Shown here in pieces: positions 24,701 to 38,107 of a stretch of DNA of 64,000 nucleotides. The stretch covers positions 1 to 64,000 of the forward strand of contig NW_027437473.1 of the NCBI RefSeq assembly GCF_964204645.1, given 5' to 3'. How positions within the stretch are numbered: position 1 is the stretch's first letter; each line of letters opens with the position of its first letter. The notes under the pieces were generated by a model. That model saw only the letters and a list, made by a program, of their open reading frames with translations. It ran no database searches and was not told the origin of the DNA. This DNA comes from Tubulanus polymorphus (Eukaryota; Nemertea; Palaeonemertea; Tubulaniformes; Tubulanidae). The translations under genes were made by a program, and so were the position numbers.

Positions 24701-25385
24701 AAAATCATTGTAACCTTTAGAAAGTATTAAATCATCATTTCTTTCTTTAAAAGGAGTTTCAAGAATATTCATTATTTTTTCATCTTAATTACCTTTATAA
24801 TCTAAAACTGTATTGAATATTTGAGGATTTCTGGAGCCATTATGGAAAGTATCTATTAGTTCAGTAATTAAATATGTTTCATTTAATAATATTTGATTAA
24901 TTACAGTAATATTATCAATTTTATTTTGTCTTCCATAAACTAAATATGTTGCTGAGATATAATTTTCAATGTTTAACAATCAAGGAATTCATGCCTGAAA
25001 TGTGGCTATAAAAACTGATCGTATGTTTACTAGATTTTGAGTAGGTGTCAGTCACAAGTTCTTCCAATAGCAATAAATATGTATGAACTGGCTGCCTGTC
25101 AGCCATCTTGATTGTGAACAGGGACAATCCGAAATAACTGGATTCCATCTACGGACGAACGGGAAAAAAGTGAAATCAACAGCCAACTGGGACTAAAGTC
25201 CCAACTGGGCTTACACAATCGTACGCCACCTGGTGGATAGAATGTCTTGATATAATTTTCTATCATTTTAGTTAAAGATTTAGAACGATCTTTAGAGACA
25301 TGGTCAAAGACTTCGGACCCGTCTTATGATTTAGGATCACATTTGGACTCAAGCACGAGTTCTGATGGTAGAAATCTATAATTAC
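21797..25385 (-). other. NLR gene 1 intron
   Basis: A 3.6-kb intron bounded by GTAATT and TTTTTACAG on the minus strand. It is closely matched by the introns at 34524-38106 and 59877-63447. It contains a tRNA B-box-like GGGTTCGAATCCCAG (about 23813) and conserved short open frames near its 5' end (24785-25148). No other gene is recognised. Confidence 0.75.
24785..25148 (-). other. Conserved intronic open frames, unknown (gene 1 copy)
   Basis: Two overlapping minus-strand frames of 60 and 64 residues. The first contains MADRQPVHTYLLLLEELV. The second is Asn/Ile/Leu-rich (INQILLNETYLITELIDTF) and stops early compared with its 102-residue equivalents in copies 2 and 3. A CACATTTCAG acceptor-like site lies between them. 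Neither frame fits the phase-1 donor of the RHIM exon without hitting a stop. This may be a fossil of another gene or an alternative exon; I do not recognise it. Confidence 0.3.
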
Positions 25386-25509
25386 CGAGATTCTCAGCAG
25401 GTCTGTCGATAGTTTGTGTATCTCCCTGGTAAACATTCATCGTATTATTGTCACCGATTTGAACCATTTTCGATTGATTTACATTTATTCCTGGATTACT
25501 CTGTGCCAT
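25386..25509 (-). CDS. NLR gene 1, N-terminal RHIM exon
   Basis: A small exon encoding 41 residues plus one base, from ATG 25507-25509 to donor G|GTAATT. Residues 16-24 read VQIGDNNTM, an exact match to the RHIM core consensus [IV]-Q-[IVL]-G-x-x-N-x-[MLI] of RIPK1/RIPK3/ZBP1/TRIF, followed by NVYQGDTQ. The phase (one base left over) fits the NACHT exon acceptor exactly. A TTTGTCAG acceptor ends at 25521, so the exon may run from 25520 (135 nt, divisible by three) and follow a 5' UTR exon. In known systems RHIMs form functional amyloids that recruit partners for cell death; that role here is inferred. Confidence 0.8.
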
Positions 25510-26021
25510 AGTACCACAAACTGACAAACAGGATTTAGAATTCAGTCATTTTATCTCAATAAGTGCAGCACATTTTTCCTGACCTAATTGTTTTGTCCAG
25601 TATTTACACAATCAGCCTCTACTCATATTCAGACTGAAGTTTTCTTTATTTCCGCTAAAAGTCGTTTTTCCGATAAACTGTTTATATGTTTTTATATTTA
25701 CCCTGGACTGATAAACAAACTGTGTCACCAGATCTGACTGTTTTTATTCCTACTCGAGACTGATAAACAAACTGTGTCACCAGATGTGATAAGAGACCAT
25801 AATTCAAAATACCGATTATATAACCAGACCCTGACAGTATTAGTCAAAGATTTAAAACAATCGAGTTGGTGGGTCCATTTTGGTCCTCAGAATTTTGCCA
25901 AAGACAATGTATTACTTTCGCCTCAAAACTTTATACCGGTTTTATATGCGAGATCACATTTAGACTCAAGTCACATCATTCTGTACTGAACTGAACTCTG
26001 ATGGTTAAAATCTATAATTAC

Positions 26022-26154
26022 CGAGATTCTCAGCAGGTCTGGTGCTGGCTTGTGTAACTGCGGGGATAATTTGAGTCACTGTCGTCGTATTATTGTCACC
26101 CCTTACACTTAAGTTAGAATTGTCTGCATTTATTCCTGGATTACTCTCCGCCAT
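26022..26154 (-). CDS. Alternative N-terminal exon B1 of NLR gene 1 (RHIM-like)
   Basis: Homologous to the RHIM exon (starts MAESNPGIN, ends RPAENL|G), with the same G|GTAATT donor and TTTTTCAG acceptor. It encodes 44 residues plus one base from ATG. The central segment is changed to SNLSVRGDNNTTTVTQII: the GDNN core is kept, but the hydrophobic-Q-hydrophobic lead is lost, so it is RHIM-like rather than RHIM. It lies 0.5 kb upstream of the RHIM exon and could be an alternative first coding exon. Confidence 0.55.
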
Positions 26155-26165
26155 AGTACCGTTTA

Positions 26166-26780
26166 CTGAAAAACAGAATTTAGAATTCAGTCATTTTATC
26201 TCAACAAGTGCAGCACATTTTTCTGACCTAATTGTTTTGTCAAGTTTTTACACAATTAGCCTTTATCAGGGTTCTATGGTGGCTGATAAGGGCCAAATGC
26301 ATTAATTAATAACACGACCTCGATTACAGAAAAACGCAAATCGAAACCTACCTGCTACCGCGCAAAAACGAACTTTTCGTAAAAACGAAAAACCGCGCAA
26401 AAACGAAATATTATAGAGCAAAAACGAATATTTTCGTTTTCAATTTGTCAATCGGTTTGTCTTATTGTTACAAGACACATCTATGCTATATATAGACTCA
26501 CTCAGGTGATTACTAACAAACACAGCCATATATAGTACTCTAACCTTTATTCGCACACACAAAATGTCAAAAATACAAAAAAATAACTTTTTGTTTTTTT
26601 TTTCATAAAAATCAAGACAAATACTGGCTATGATTTTTTTTAAACATACGAATAAATAGCGACTTGAAACTAAATGAATACACCCGCTACGAACATGTGA
26701 CATCTGAATATGAATAGGGTCTATTCACATTCAGACGTCACGAGTTGAAAGTGACAAAATCGAGGAAATGAACAGCAACA
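26166..26780. other. Upstream region of NLR gene 1
   Basis: Contains the shared 5'-flanking module of the small exons, then repeated GCGCAAAAACGAA motifs (about 26370-26440). No other gene is recognised. Confidence 0.4.
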
Positions 26781-28410
26781 ATTAGCTATCAGACAGTTCA
26801 CTAGCTGTCAGACAGTTCACTAGCTGTCAGACAGTTCACTAGCTATCAGACAGTTCACTAGCTGTCAGACAGTTCACTAGCTGTCAGACAGTTCACTAGC
26901 TGTCACACAGTTCCCTAGCTGTCAGACAGTTCACTAGCTGTCAGACAGTTCACTAGCTGTCACACAGTTCACTAGCTGTCACACAGTTCACTAGCTATCA
27001 GACAGTTCACTAGCTATCAGACAGTTCACTAGCTGTCAGACAGTTCACTAGCTGTCAGACAGTTCACTAGCTGTCAGACAGTTCACTAGCTATCAGACAG
27101 TTCACTAGCTATCAGACAGTTCACTAGCTGTCAGACAGTTCACTAGCTGTCAGACAGTTCACTAGCTATCAGACAGTTCACTAGCTGTCAGACAGTTCAC
27201 TAGCTGTCAGACAGTTCACTAGCTGTCACACAGTTCCCTAGCTGTCAGACAGTTCACTAGCTGTCAGACAGTTCACTAGCTGTCAGACAGTTCACTAGCT
27301 GTCACACAGTTCACTAGCTATCAGACAGTTCACTAGCTATCAGACAGTTCACTAGCTGTCAGACAGTTCACTAGCTGTCAGACAGTTCACTAGCTGTCAG
27401 ACAGTTCACTAGCTATCAGACAGTTCACTAGCTATCAGACAGTTCACTAGCTGTCAGACAGTTCACTAGCTGTCAGACAGTTCACTAGCTATCAGACAGT
27501 TCACTAGCTATCAGACAGTTCACTAGCTGTCAGACAGTTCACTAGCTGTCAGACAGTTCACTAGCTGTCAGACAGTTCACTAGCTATCAGACAGTTCACT
27601 AGCTATCAGACAGTTCACTAGCTGTCAGACAGTTCACTAGCTGTCAGACAGTTCACTAGCTGTCAGACAGTTCACTAGCTATCAGACAGTTCACTAGCTA
27701 TCACACAGTTTACTAGCTGTCACACAGTTTACTAGCTGTCACACAGTTCACTAGCTGTCAGACAGTTCACTAGCTGTCACACAGTTCACTAGCTATCAGA
27801 CAGTTCACTAGCTGTCAGACAGTTCACTAGCTATCAGACAGTTCACTAGCTATCAGACAGTTCACTAGCTGTCACACAGTTCACTAGCTGTCACACAGTT
27901 CACTAGCTGTCACACAGTTCACTAGCTGTCACACAGTTCCCTAGCTGTCAGACAGTTCACTAGCTGTCAGACAGTTCACTAGCTATCAGACAGTTCACTA
28001 GCTATCAGACAGTTCACTAGCTGTCAGACAGTTCACTAGCTGTCAGACAGTTCACTAGCTGTCACACAGTTCACTAGCTATCAGACAGTTCACTAGCTGT
28101 CACACAGTTCACTAGCTGTCACACAGTTCACTAGCTGTCACACAGTTCACTAGCTGTCACACAGTTCACTAGCTGTCACACAGTTCACTAGCTGTCACAC
28201 AGTTCACTAGCTGTCACACAGTTCACTAGCTATCAGACAGTTCACTAGCTGTCACACAGTTCACTAGCTATCAGACAGTTCACTAGCTGTCACACAGTTC
28301 ACTAGCTATCACACAGTTCACTAGCTGTCACACAGTTCACTAGCTATCACACAGTTCACTAGCTATCACACAGTTCACTAGCTGTCACACAGTTCACTAG
28401 CTATCACACA
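26781..28410. repeat. 19-bp minisatellite, about 86 units
   Basis: Head-to-tail CACTAGCTGTCAGACAGTT units. Variation is almost confined to two sites, giving four main types (TGTCAGA, TATCAGA, TGTCACA, TATCACA) plus rare TTCCC/TTTAC changes. Blocks of several units recur, so there is higher-order structure. Each TGTCAGA unit has CTGTC-A-GACAG arms and could form a tiny hairpin. Confidence 0.95.
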
Positions 28411-28788
28411 TTGTGAGAGTGTATCTTTATGAAAACACCCCCTCCCCTCCTACCTAAATCACAATCGCGTTCTGTTCACAAAAATGACAAGAATATTTAA
28501 ACAACATACCTCTCAATATGACAAAACTGTAAGATGAATATATACTGTTTCAAAACCGTACACGTCCACAGGACTCACTACTGCTCAATAATAAACCATA
28601 CTAAACAAAAAAACTCCTCTCGATGGCAAAATCATCAACTGGTTGATGATGGCCATAAATTGGTTGAAGTAGAATAAGTCTGAACTGCGCACTTATACCG
28701 ATCGATATAAAACCGCACCCCTGTCACGTGATCTATTTTTGGATATGATCGTCACGTGTCCTGTAAAACCGGTCCTGTAAAATTTACA
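28411..28788. other. Unassigned stretch
   Basis: A CAATCGCGTTCTGTTCA stretch is also found near 44145, upstream of the gene 2 array, so both belong to the duplicated upstream flank. No gene is seen. Confidence 0.4.
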
Positions 28789-30344
<1,556 letters not shown>

Positions 30345-30650
30345 CTAAGTAGGATTTCTGCGGGCCGTTGAGACGTCTGCGTTTTGCAGTCGGTCTGCGC
30401 ACCTAAGATAGCCTTGGCCGTCTCTAGATATGCCCAATTGTCTAATTATAGCGAGTCCTTTGGTGGATTTATTGGAGTAAATATGCTCCGTGACATCAGG
30501 GAAGAGCAAGGTTTGAGCATCTTGCACCCACAATTTTTCTGCTTCGAAGATATCGACGGAAGAGACCTCGCATGTAGCCTGGTTGGGACTTGGTTTGAAA
30601 GCTTGTTTCACTATCGCTGTCACGCGTAGAAGTCGCCTATAATCGTTAAA
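30345..30650 (-). pseudogene. BEL/Pao pol fragment
   Basis: A minus-strand fragment with YRRLLRVTAIVKQAF, then an AEKLWVQDAQ stretch, and IRQLGISRDGQGYLRC followed by ADRLQNAD. This order matches the region between RNase H and integrase of BEL/Pao polyproteins (an R-L-L-R-V-T-A motif, then an LG-x-D-x-x-G-x-L-R-C-x-x-R-L-x-N-A zinc-binding lead-in). The frame is lost at about 30340 and the flanking domains are absent, so it is a truncated remnant. It may or may not be the same family as the gag remnant at 5255-6504. Confidence 0.8.
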
Positions 30651-30734
30651 CTAGTGTATGTCAATAGCATTGCTGATGCGAGGCTTGGCCTCCGTGATAT
30701 CCGTGTTTGCGAAGTCATTTTCAATTTCGCTGCT

Positions 30735-30938
30735 GTGTCTGCGGGTAAGATTCATTATTCATAGACATGAATCTAATTATCGCCGGTGTCTGCGGGTAAG
30801 ATTCATTATTCATAGACATGAATCTAATTATCGCCGGTGTCTGCGGGTAAGATTCATTATTCATAGACATGAATCTAATTATCGCCGGTGTCTGCGGGTA
30901 AGATTCATTATTCATAGACATGAATCTAATTATCGCCG
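30735..30938. repeat. 51-bp tandem repeat, four near-identical units
   Basis: Four units starting TGTCTGCGGGTAAGATTC. Each contains GATTCAT...ATGAATC inverted arms. The unit length is divisible by three, so the repetitive frames stay open on both strands. The high identity suggests recent amplification. Confidence 0.9.
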
Positions 30939-31179
30939 GAGACTCCTCGTCACAGAATTAATCATTCGATTTTACATAGTAAATAATGTGTGAAAACTGT
31001 GACTGACTCCGGACGCGCGGCCTTCCGTTCCGTGTGCAAAACCATACTGAAGCAAATCACCCAAAATATCTGAATGAAAACAGAACATTTACTGTTTGTC
31101 AATGAATCGTGAAAAGGAATTTCATTTAATTTTTTGAAATGACATAAGCCGCAATTACGGGGAGACGATTTGAGACAAT

Positions 31180-31762
31180 TTAGAAATGGAAACTTGTGTA
31201 AGATTAAACCGGGCCGTCCATTTTAGAAACGGAAACTTGGGTAAGATTAGACCGGGCCCAGTCTATAGAAATGGAAACTTGTGGTCCAATCTCCTCACAA
31301 TGAAAAATGCCCAGCTCCAAATAAACACCACACAACAACCTGTATAAACTAGATGAGGCGTCTTTATTTTCAGTAGAATATATTGGGCTTGAGGGGACTG
31401 CCCAAGCCCCAAGCGTACATTATTTTCAGTAGAATATATTGGGCTTGAGGGGACTGCCCAAGCCCTAAGCGTACATTATTTTCAGTAGAATATATTGGGC
31501 TTGAGGGGACTGCCCAAGCCCTAAGCGTACATTATTCTTAGCAGAATATAGGTCGAGACCTTCTCAGTCCCGTACAGTGAATAAACATTGGTTAACAATA
31601 AAATAGACACGAAATACACAATTATATAAACAATTGACTACAGCGAGCAAGATAAAAATAGTGAAACGATTAAAATCAGTAAGAAGAGAACAAAAATTGA
31701 AAAGATACATGAAGTAATAATTAGTCCATATCTCACACTTGACGATATCTTGTGTGAGATCG
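31180..31762. repeat. Truncated third copy of block A
   Basis: Contains the TAGACCGGGCCCAGTC stretch, three 55-57-bp hairpin units, and the terminal CCGTACAGTGAATAAACATTGG segment of block A in order. The stretch in between (equivalent to about 13550-15000) is deleted. At 31762 it runs directly into the gene 2 3' flank, preserving the site where the LINE is inserted in copy 1. Confidence 0.85.
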
Positions 31763-31801
31763 AATCATCGGGTTTTTCAAATTGATTGAATAAATTCTTG
31801 A

Positions 31802-31807
31802 TTTATT
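31802..31807 (-). terminator. Candidate polyadenylation signal, NLR gene 2
   Basis: AATAAA on the minus strand a few bases past the stop codon, in the same context as in gene 1. Confidence 0.45.
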
Positions 31808-31809
31808 TA

Positions 31810-34523
31810 CTATATCTGTATTTCTACTCTCAGTCTTTTATTGAGTTTTTTAAGTTCTGATTTGATGTAATCTCTCGTCGTATAGCGGTCGGTGCTCCAG
31901 CAGAGGATATACAGGTCAGAAAGATGCGGAAGATTATTGATTAATTCGACGATTAATTTGACGAATAAATCGATATCGTGCTGTGTATTAATCGGCGCGA
32001 TTGGTGAACGGTGAAACTCTAAATAACGAATTGATGAGACGTGTTTTAGTTGTTTAAAGATACGATTGTTCTGTACCGGTCTATCGGGATAGCTATAAAT
32101 ACGGACTTGTCGCAGCTGATTTACCGCATCTGACGATAGATACCGAACAAGTGCGTCAACATCAGCTTCTGACCGCAACACTATTCCTAATACAGTCAGC
32201 CGCGGCAGGTGATCTAGAACGCGGTGTTTTTGTAAATTAAATCCGTTAATGACAAGACGTTTTAGTTTCGGCATTGAACCGACACTATCACTCATTGCTG
32301 CACATTCATCTGTCGTTAGTCCGAGCCGTCCGAGCTGAATTGTTTCGATGTGTGAAGATTTTATCGTGTTGTTTAAATCATTCCATTCCTCCGAACCGAT
32401 CAAATTCTTATCGAATATTAATCCACTAAGACATAAGGTTTTCAAACTCGGAATGATGTTTATCAGCCCTCTGATTGTATTTCTATCGAGCTGATATTCC
32501 CACAGAGATCTGAGAGATAGATGTTTTATGGATGGATACGATTTGTGAATATTGACTAAAATATAACCTAAACGTTCCGCACTAACACGAGGATCAATAA
32601 ACAGACTCTCCACTGTATTGTGTGTGTTAGTATCAACACTGATCAACCGCGCGTCATCTTCAGTGTTAATCACGTGACTTGTAATAATCCATTCATTATT
32701 GAGTTTCTTGTAACATTCACCAGGGTCTAATCCACCTCGCTCCACAAACCAGTTTATACTGTTGCTCTTCTGACACATAGTCAAGAACTGATCGCGTATT
32801 GATGACCTGTATGTAACTAATATCATACCGTGAAGACTAGTGTTACTCGTTATGGCTGTTTCTAATACGCGGCATTCGTCGGGTTCCAGTTCCTTATAAC
32901 TGTGAATAATGTAAACTAGCTCGATCTGACATTGTTTGTGTTCGAGTATTTTTGCGAGCATGTTTATCCACGATCTGCTATATACAGATACGAACAACAT
33001 TTTCTGCATGTAGGGAACTATTTCACTAATGGCGTCGTCCGGCCAGTCGGCTTCATCCATGCAGATTGACAACTGTTCAGATAAAACAGTTCTTTCGGAT
33101 CGGAGTTCGAAGTAGCGTTCGTAATCGGGAATGAGCGCCATCTCCCTAGTAACCATATCCAAGGAATCGTACGTCATACTATCCGCTATTGTGACTGCTT
33201 TTAAATGTTCATCTATTAAAGTCTTGAAAAGTTCACCGAGGCCGCGGTTATACTTGTAACGATACAGCAGCCCTGACATGAATCTCGGGTATAATTCACC
33301 ATATTTCACAAGTTCGTCCTGTAGTTGTTCAAACGCGCATTTATTCCAGGGTATTTCACCGCTGTTGTTGAATTGCACGACCGAGTGTACCGCCGCCAGA
33401 AATTCGTGCACAGATTTGTGTATGAACCGTAGCTGGACGGAGCGGTCTGATCTCCGTCGCGGCGACACCTCTTTACACGTCAAAGCCGTCCTTTTCGATT
33501 CGTCGAGTTCAAGACGACTTTCGGTGAAGCTGTTTTGATGCTTGATGAGCGTCTCATACGCGACTTGACAAATTTCTTTAAGCGCTTCGGAATTTCCGAT
33601 ATTGCGGAAAAAACATTCCTTCGACAACTCGAGGCCCTCGCGTTTACTGATCAGAAAACATGTCAAATCGATGTAGATATCGGTGAGTTTTGATGGTATC
33701 ATAATTTCTTCCTTGTCCATATACAGAAAACAAAACATATGTAGTATCAGCGGGTTGTAGTAGATACTTTCAAATAAAGGTGACGCTGCGGCTTTAAGCT
33801 TGTCGAATAGCTGTTCTGGATTGGGGAATTTTCTCTTCATAATATCGATGACTTCTTTCTGTTTGAAGCCGGATATCGATACAACAGTGAATTTGGGATC
33901 AGTGACGATCATGCTGCCCCCGGACTCACGTGTTGTTACGACGATATGCGCTTTCGGTAATTTATTGGTCACGTGTACGATGTATTCCTTCGCTTTATCG
34001 CTTTTTAACTCGTCGAAGCCGTCTAGAAAAAATATCGATTTTTCTGCATTTTCCCGTAAGAATCTCTTAAAACCAATCGGCAAATGCTCTTCGATTTCTC
34101 GACTCAAAAGATCTTCGTAAATGTACTTATAAATACACGCGTTATCAGCGGGCAGTTCATTTAACGGTATATAGAATAACATAGGAAATCTTTTCAGAAA
34201 CGGTGATCGCTCCCATGACAACACTTGATTAACTACCTGAGTTGTTTTACCCATACCGGGTTCACCTACGAGGCACACGCGTTTCATAGCACGCTCGTCA
34301 TAAGTGAAAAGCTTCTCGAAATGATCGGGTAAAATCACTGGCTGCTCCTCACTTCCTTCATTTTTCTTCGGGTTTCGTTTTCGGGGTCGAATTTTCGCGT
34401 GTTCTCGGGTGAAGAAGTCGTTGAAATTGACGAATTCATCGCTCCACGAAACCTCTTTGTAATTTTCATCATCGATCATTCGTTTATACGTTTCTTTCAG
34501 GCTCTTCCGAACTTGATCAACAT
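31810..34523 (-). CDS. NLR gene 2, main exon (NACHT-LRR)
   Basis: An intact exon of 903 residues plus a split codon, with the same TTTTTACAG|AT acceptor as genes 1 and 3. Walker A GEPGMGKT, Walker B FFLDGFDE, TTRESGG, YYNPLIL and FIHKSVHEFLAA are all conserved. LRR-like strands follow, and the C-terminus ends LRVEIQI. The N-terminal part (FVNFNDFFTREHAKI; ERSPFLKRF) is the most different of the three, while the middle is closer to gene 3 than gene 1. Its original RHIM exon is missing at the expected place (see 38041-38107); candidate replacement exons lie at 38684-43382. The intact reading frame beside a broken first exon suggests use of another N-terminal exon (inference). Confidence 0.9.
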
Positions 34524-37500
34524 CTGTAAAAATAAAATCAGTTTGAGATTTTTTAGAATTTCTATGGCGGCTGATATTACCTGAAAATCATAGAATCATA
34601 GAAAATGTCATGAGCTTAAATTTTACAATTAACCGCAGTTACAAAATATGCCTAGGTACCAAGGAACTAATGAGTTATTCTGCTATTCAACGCCCCCTAG
34701 TGACCTTAAACAAAAACCAACGAACCTGAAACTCACCACAATCATACATCATGTCATGAGCTAAAACTTTGCAATTGATTGCGGTGACAAAATATGCACC
34801 AGAAAGAATCTTTCTGTGGGGTCGGGTTAGCAACAAGTTCGATCAGAGACATTCAAGGTCCCATCTACACGAGTGGAAAAATCCTTTATTTTCAATCTAC
34901 ACGAGGAAAACATTTCCAAAATCACCTTTAAAAAAGTCGGCTTTTTCACCTTTTTGAAAATAATACTTAATCTAAAGATAATTTAGCTGATTTTGGTGAG
35001 CTTCACGTGTTACTAAAACGAGGGCGCTATCATCACAGCTCCGCAGTAAATACTGCAAACTACGCCGCGCATCAACTTGCAATTTTCAGCACAGGACAAG
35101 ATGTTTATTAATCTTTCTCATCTTTCTGTGAATTTCAGTTTGAGTCAATCGGATGACAACAATTCATTTCATTTAGTTCTTAACTTTTGAAATGAGGATT
35201 GGAAAACTGTATTAGTCACGTGATACACGATGAACCGGTTTTCTGAACACAAATCTTCGCTGCTTACGCGCATAAGAAGTGCCGGTTTTAAGTCTTAGCG
35301 CAGGTAAACCAAATATACTTTGTTAATTTAGATTTCACCAAGCAAATGTTTCTAGGCCTGGGATATACAATACAATAAGTAGCGGCACACTTCAATGAGT
35401 ATGAATTACTTTTTAGAAAGGCCGATCAGCCATATCGGTGCGCAAAAGTAAAGGGATATCCCGATATGACATCAGGCGGGAAAATAATTATTATTTTACA
35501 GAATTCCTTCGATTTCTTCTTTCAGAAATAAATTCATTCCTTCTTTCAATAAACCCAGGAAAGTGCAACAAATTTCCCTGAACTAATTACAAAGCTACGT
35601 ATCTTGTGTCAAATAACAGAAAAAATGGGAAAATGAAGTCGAACCACTAAAACATCGTGGTCGGCGTTGCTACGCGACCCGACCACAAAAATGAAATCAG
35701 TTTGAGATATTTTATGCCGGGTGTAAGTCGGTTGCGACGCGATAAGTCTTTTTACAGTTGCCAGGCGCTATTTTTGGGTACCCACCGGGTCCGCATTGTT
35801 GAATTCTTGTCCCAATTTTTTCCCCAGTTTAATTTTTCTTATTTCGTTCATATCTCTGGATTGGATTAAGATAGAAATGAGGTAAAAATATCGATGAACT
35901 CAGCTGATAATTAACTTTTCTATGATATCACTCATTTATAAATTTAAAGCAACAATGCGCGCTGGTGAAGTTATAAACATTCATATCCTCTTCCCGATAA
36001 TTCAACTTGAATTTTAGCTCATCTCATTCAAAAGTTCGTAATTCTTACAAATCTTAATCTACATTTTCATTATTCAATTTTGAAGGCAGGGTCTGGACTA
36101 CCGATCCCCAACCCTGAAGTCTGTCCCTGTTTTACTAGAACTGCCTATATATCTTTATTTGCCATTTTTTTCAAATGACTAAGTGCCCTTATTTCCATAG
36201 TTACTGAAAACTTTGATTTCAATAAAGCAGGGACCGGTAAAATTGTGAAATTTCCTGATATAAAGATAGGATCGTACTTGCGATTGTCACGTGGTAACTA
36301 AAATCGGAACCAAACCACGCAAAGATAAAAAGTTTCGAATTTCTGGCCTATTAGGGAAAATTGGGTTTCAACACAGCTATTTAGTAATAGTCATTGACTT
36401 AGAGCTAAAATAACTGGTCTTTATGGTCAAAGCAGCTTGAAAACAAATGAAAGAGATTAAATTCTCGATAAGAAATTCTACGAATCCTTCAAAAAAAATT
36501 ATTTCAAAACGCATCTCACAACTATTGTGGGTTCGAATCCCAGTATTACTGGATCTAATCGCGCATCTCCCAGTCACTAGAGCGCGTAGCCGTAGGTCTA
36601 TTGCGACGATCGCGTCGCAGTAAGTAGAACATGTGCGACTTGCTGCGACTGGCGTCGTTAAAATTTCTATGGTCGCTGATTTGGTCTCCAAATTTCCCGT
36701 CGATTGAGAAAAATTAGCTAAAAGAAAATATTTGTTACAGCTTGTTCGAAAACAGCTTTTATTTGAGCGCTCACTGAAAAAAACTTATAGGTCCTGATAT
36801 CAACGAGTTGATCTAAGCAAATCAACTTTTAAATCAATTCATTGATCGCGTTTACAAAATATGCAGAGTTACCAATATAAATGGAAAATTGTATTCAATT
36901 CAATATTTAATTCTCCTGGTGGGTTGAACAAAAGACCGAAATTCCATGTCCTATGACATTGCTGATAACGACCAAATATCAAGACTAAGTTAAAATCACT
37001 CACCCACTAAGTGAAAATGACATTTTCCCCAAAAACACCTCTTTTCATCTGTGTGCAAGAAATTACGTTAAAATTGAATGATGAAAAAAACCTGTCTGAT
37101 GTGTCAGGAAATCCCCTTTCCAAAAAATACCAATCACAAATTCCAACAGAAAATACCAAACAATTAGGAAGCTACAGGTCTCGGAATTTAGACCAAAAAT
37201 AGGTACAAAAAGGTCTCAGGACGGCCATATTGAGTCCGATCGACCCAATTTTAACTTTTTCTTATGCTGATGTGTGCTGTGGAGATATATACTTATAAAA
37301 GATAAAGGATATTGATTAAAGTCATTCCAATTCCAATATTTGATGAATTTTCATTATAAGTAATCTGTTTATTATTAAGATTGAAATTATGTTATTTTCG
37401 TTTTTCAATTCTCAAGTTAATCAAATCATTGTAACCTTTAGAAAGTATTAAATCATCATTTCTTTCTTTAAAAGGAGTTTCAAGAATATTCATTATTTTT

Positions 37501-38106
37501 TCATCTAAATTACCTTTATAATCTAAAACTGTATTGAATATTTTAGGATTTCTGGAGCCATTATGGAAAGTATCTATTAGTTCAGTAATTAAATATGTTT
37601 CATTTAATAATATTTGATTAATTACAGTAATATTATCAATTTTATTTCGTCTTCCATAAACTAAATTTGTTGCTGAGATATAATTTTCAATGTTTAACAA
37701 TCGAGGAATTCATGCCTGAAATGTGGCTATAAAAACTGATCGTATGTTTACTAGATTTTGAGTAGGTGTCAGTCACAAGTTCTTCCAATAGCAATAAATA
37801 TGTATGAACTGGCTGCCTGTCAGCCATCTTGATTGTGAACAGGGACAATCCGAAATAACTGGATTCCATCTATGGACGAACGGGCAAAAAGTGAAATCAA
37901 CAGCCAACTGGGACTAAAGTCCCAACTGGGCTTAAACAATCGTACGCCACCTGGTGGATAGAATGTCTTGATATAATTTTCTATTATTTTAGTTAAAGAT
38001 TTAGAACGATCTTTAGAGACATGGTCAAAGACTTCGGACCCGTCTTATGATTTAGGATCACATTTGGACTCAAGCACGAGTTCTGATGGTAGAAATCTAT
38101 AATTAC
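34524..38106 (-). other. NLR gene 2 intron (up to the lost RHIM exon)
   Basis: Co-linear with the introns of genes 1 and 3, and carries the same intronic frames (37392-37700 and 37687-37869). The next usable donor lies at about 38683, so the working intron is at least about 4.2 kb. Confidence 0.7.
37392..37869 (-). other. Conserved intronic open frames, unknown (gene 2 copy)
   Basis: A 60-residue and an overlapping 102-residue frame, the latter full length here and in the gene 3 copy. The composition is Asn/Ile/Leu/Lys-rich and protein-like, ending GYNDLINLRIEKRK. There is no ATG at the start of the longer frame, and a stop lies just upstream of it. Not recognised. Confidence 0.3.
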
Positions 38107-38107
38107 C
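38041..38107 (-). pseudogene. Remnant of the gene 2 RHIM exon (donor side only)
   Basis: The intronic flank and the donor G|GTAATT match genes 1 and 3 up to 38107, the last exon base. The exon itself is replaced by an unrelated module starting AATTGATATTGTGCAAC, which recurs inside the array at about 39212 and 41755. The break thus falls at the exon-intron junction. Confidence 0.8.

Noticed and set aside
26781-28410. CRISPR-like array
   Set aside because: Units are contiguous 19-bp repeats without unique spacers, in a eukaryotic setting. It is a minisatellite.
30658-30993. Frame repeating CLRVRFIIHRHESNYRR
   Set aside because: 51-bp tandem repeat (divisible by three) is the cause, and the opposite strand is open too.
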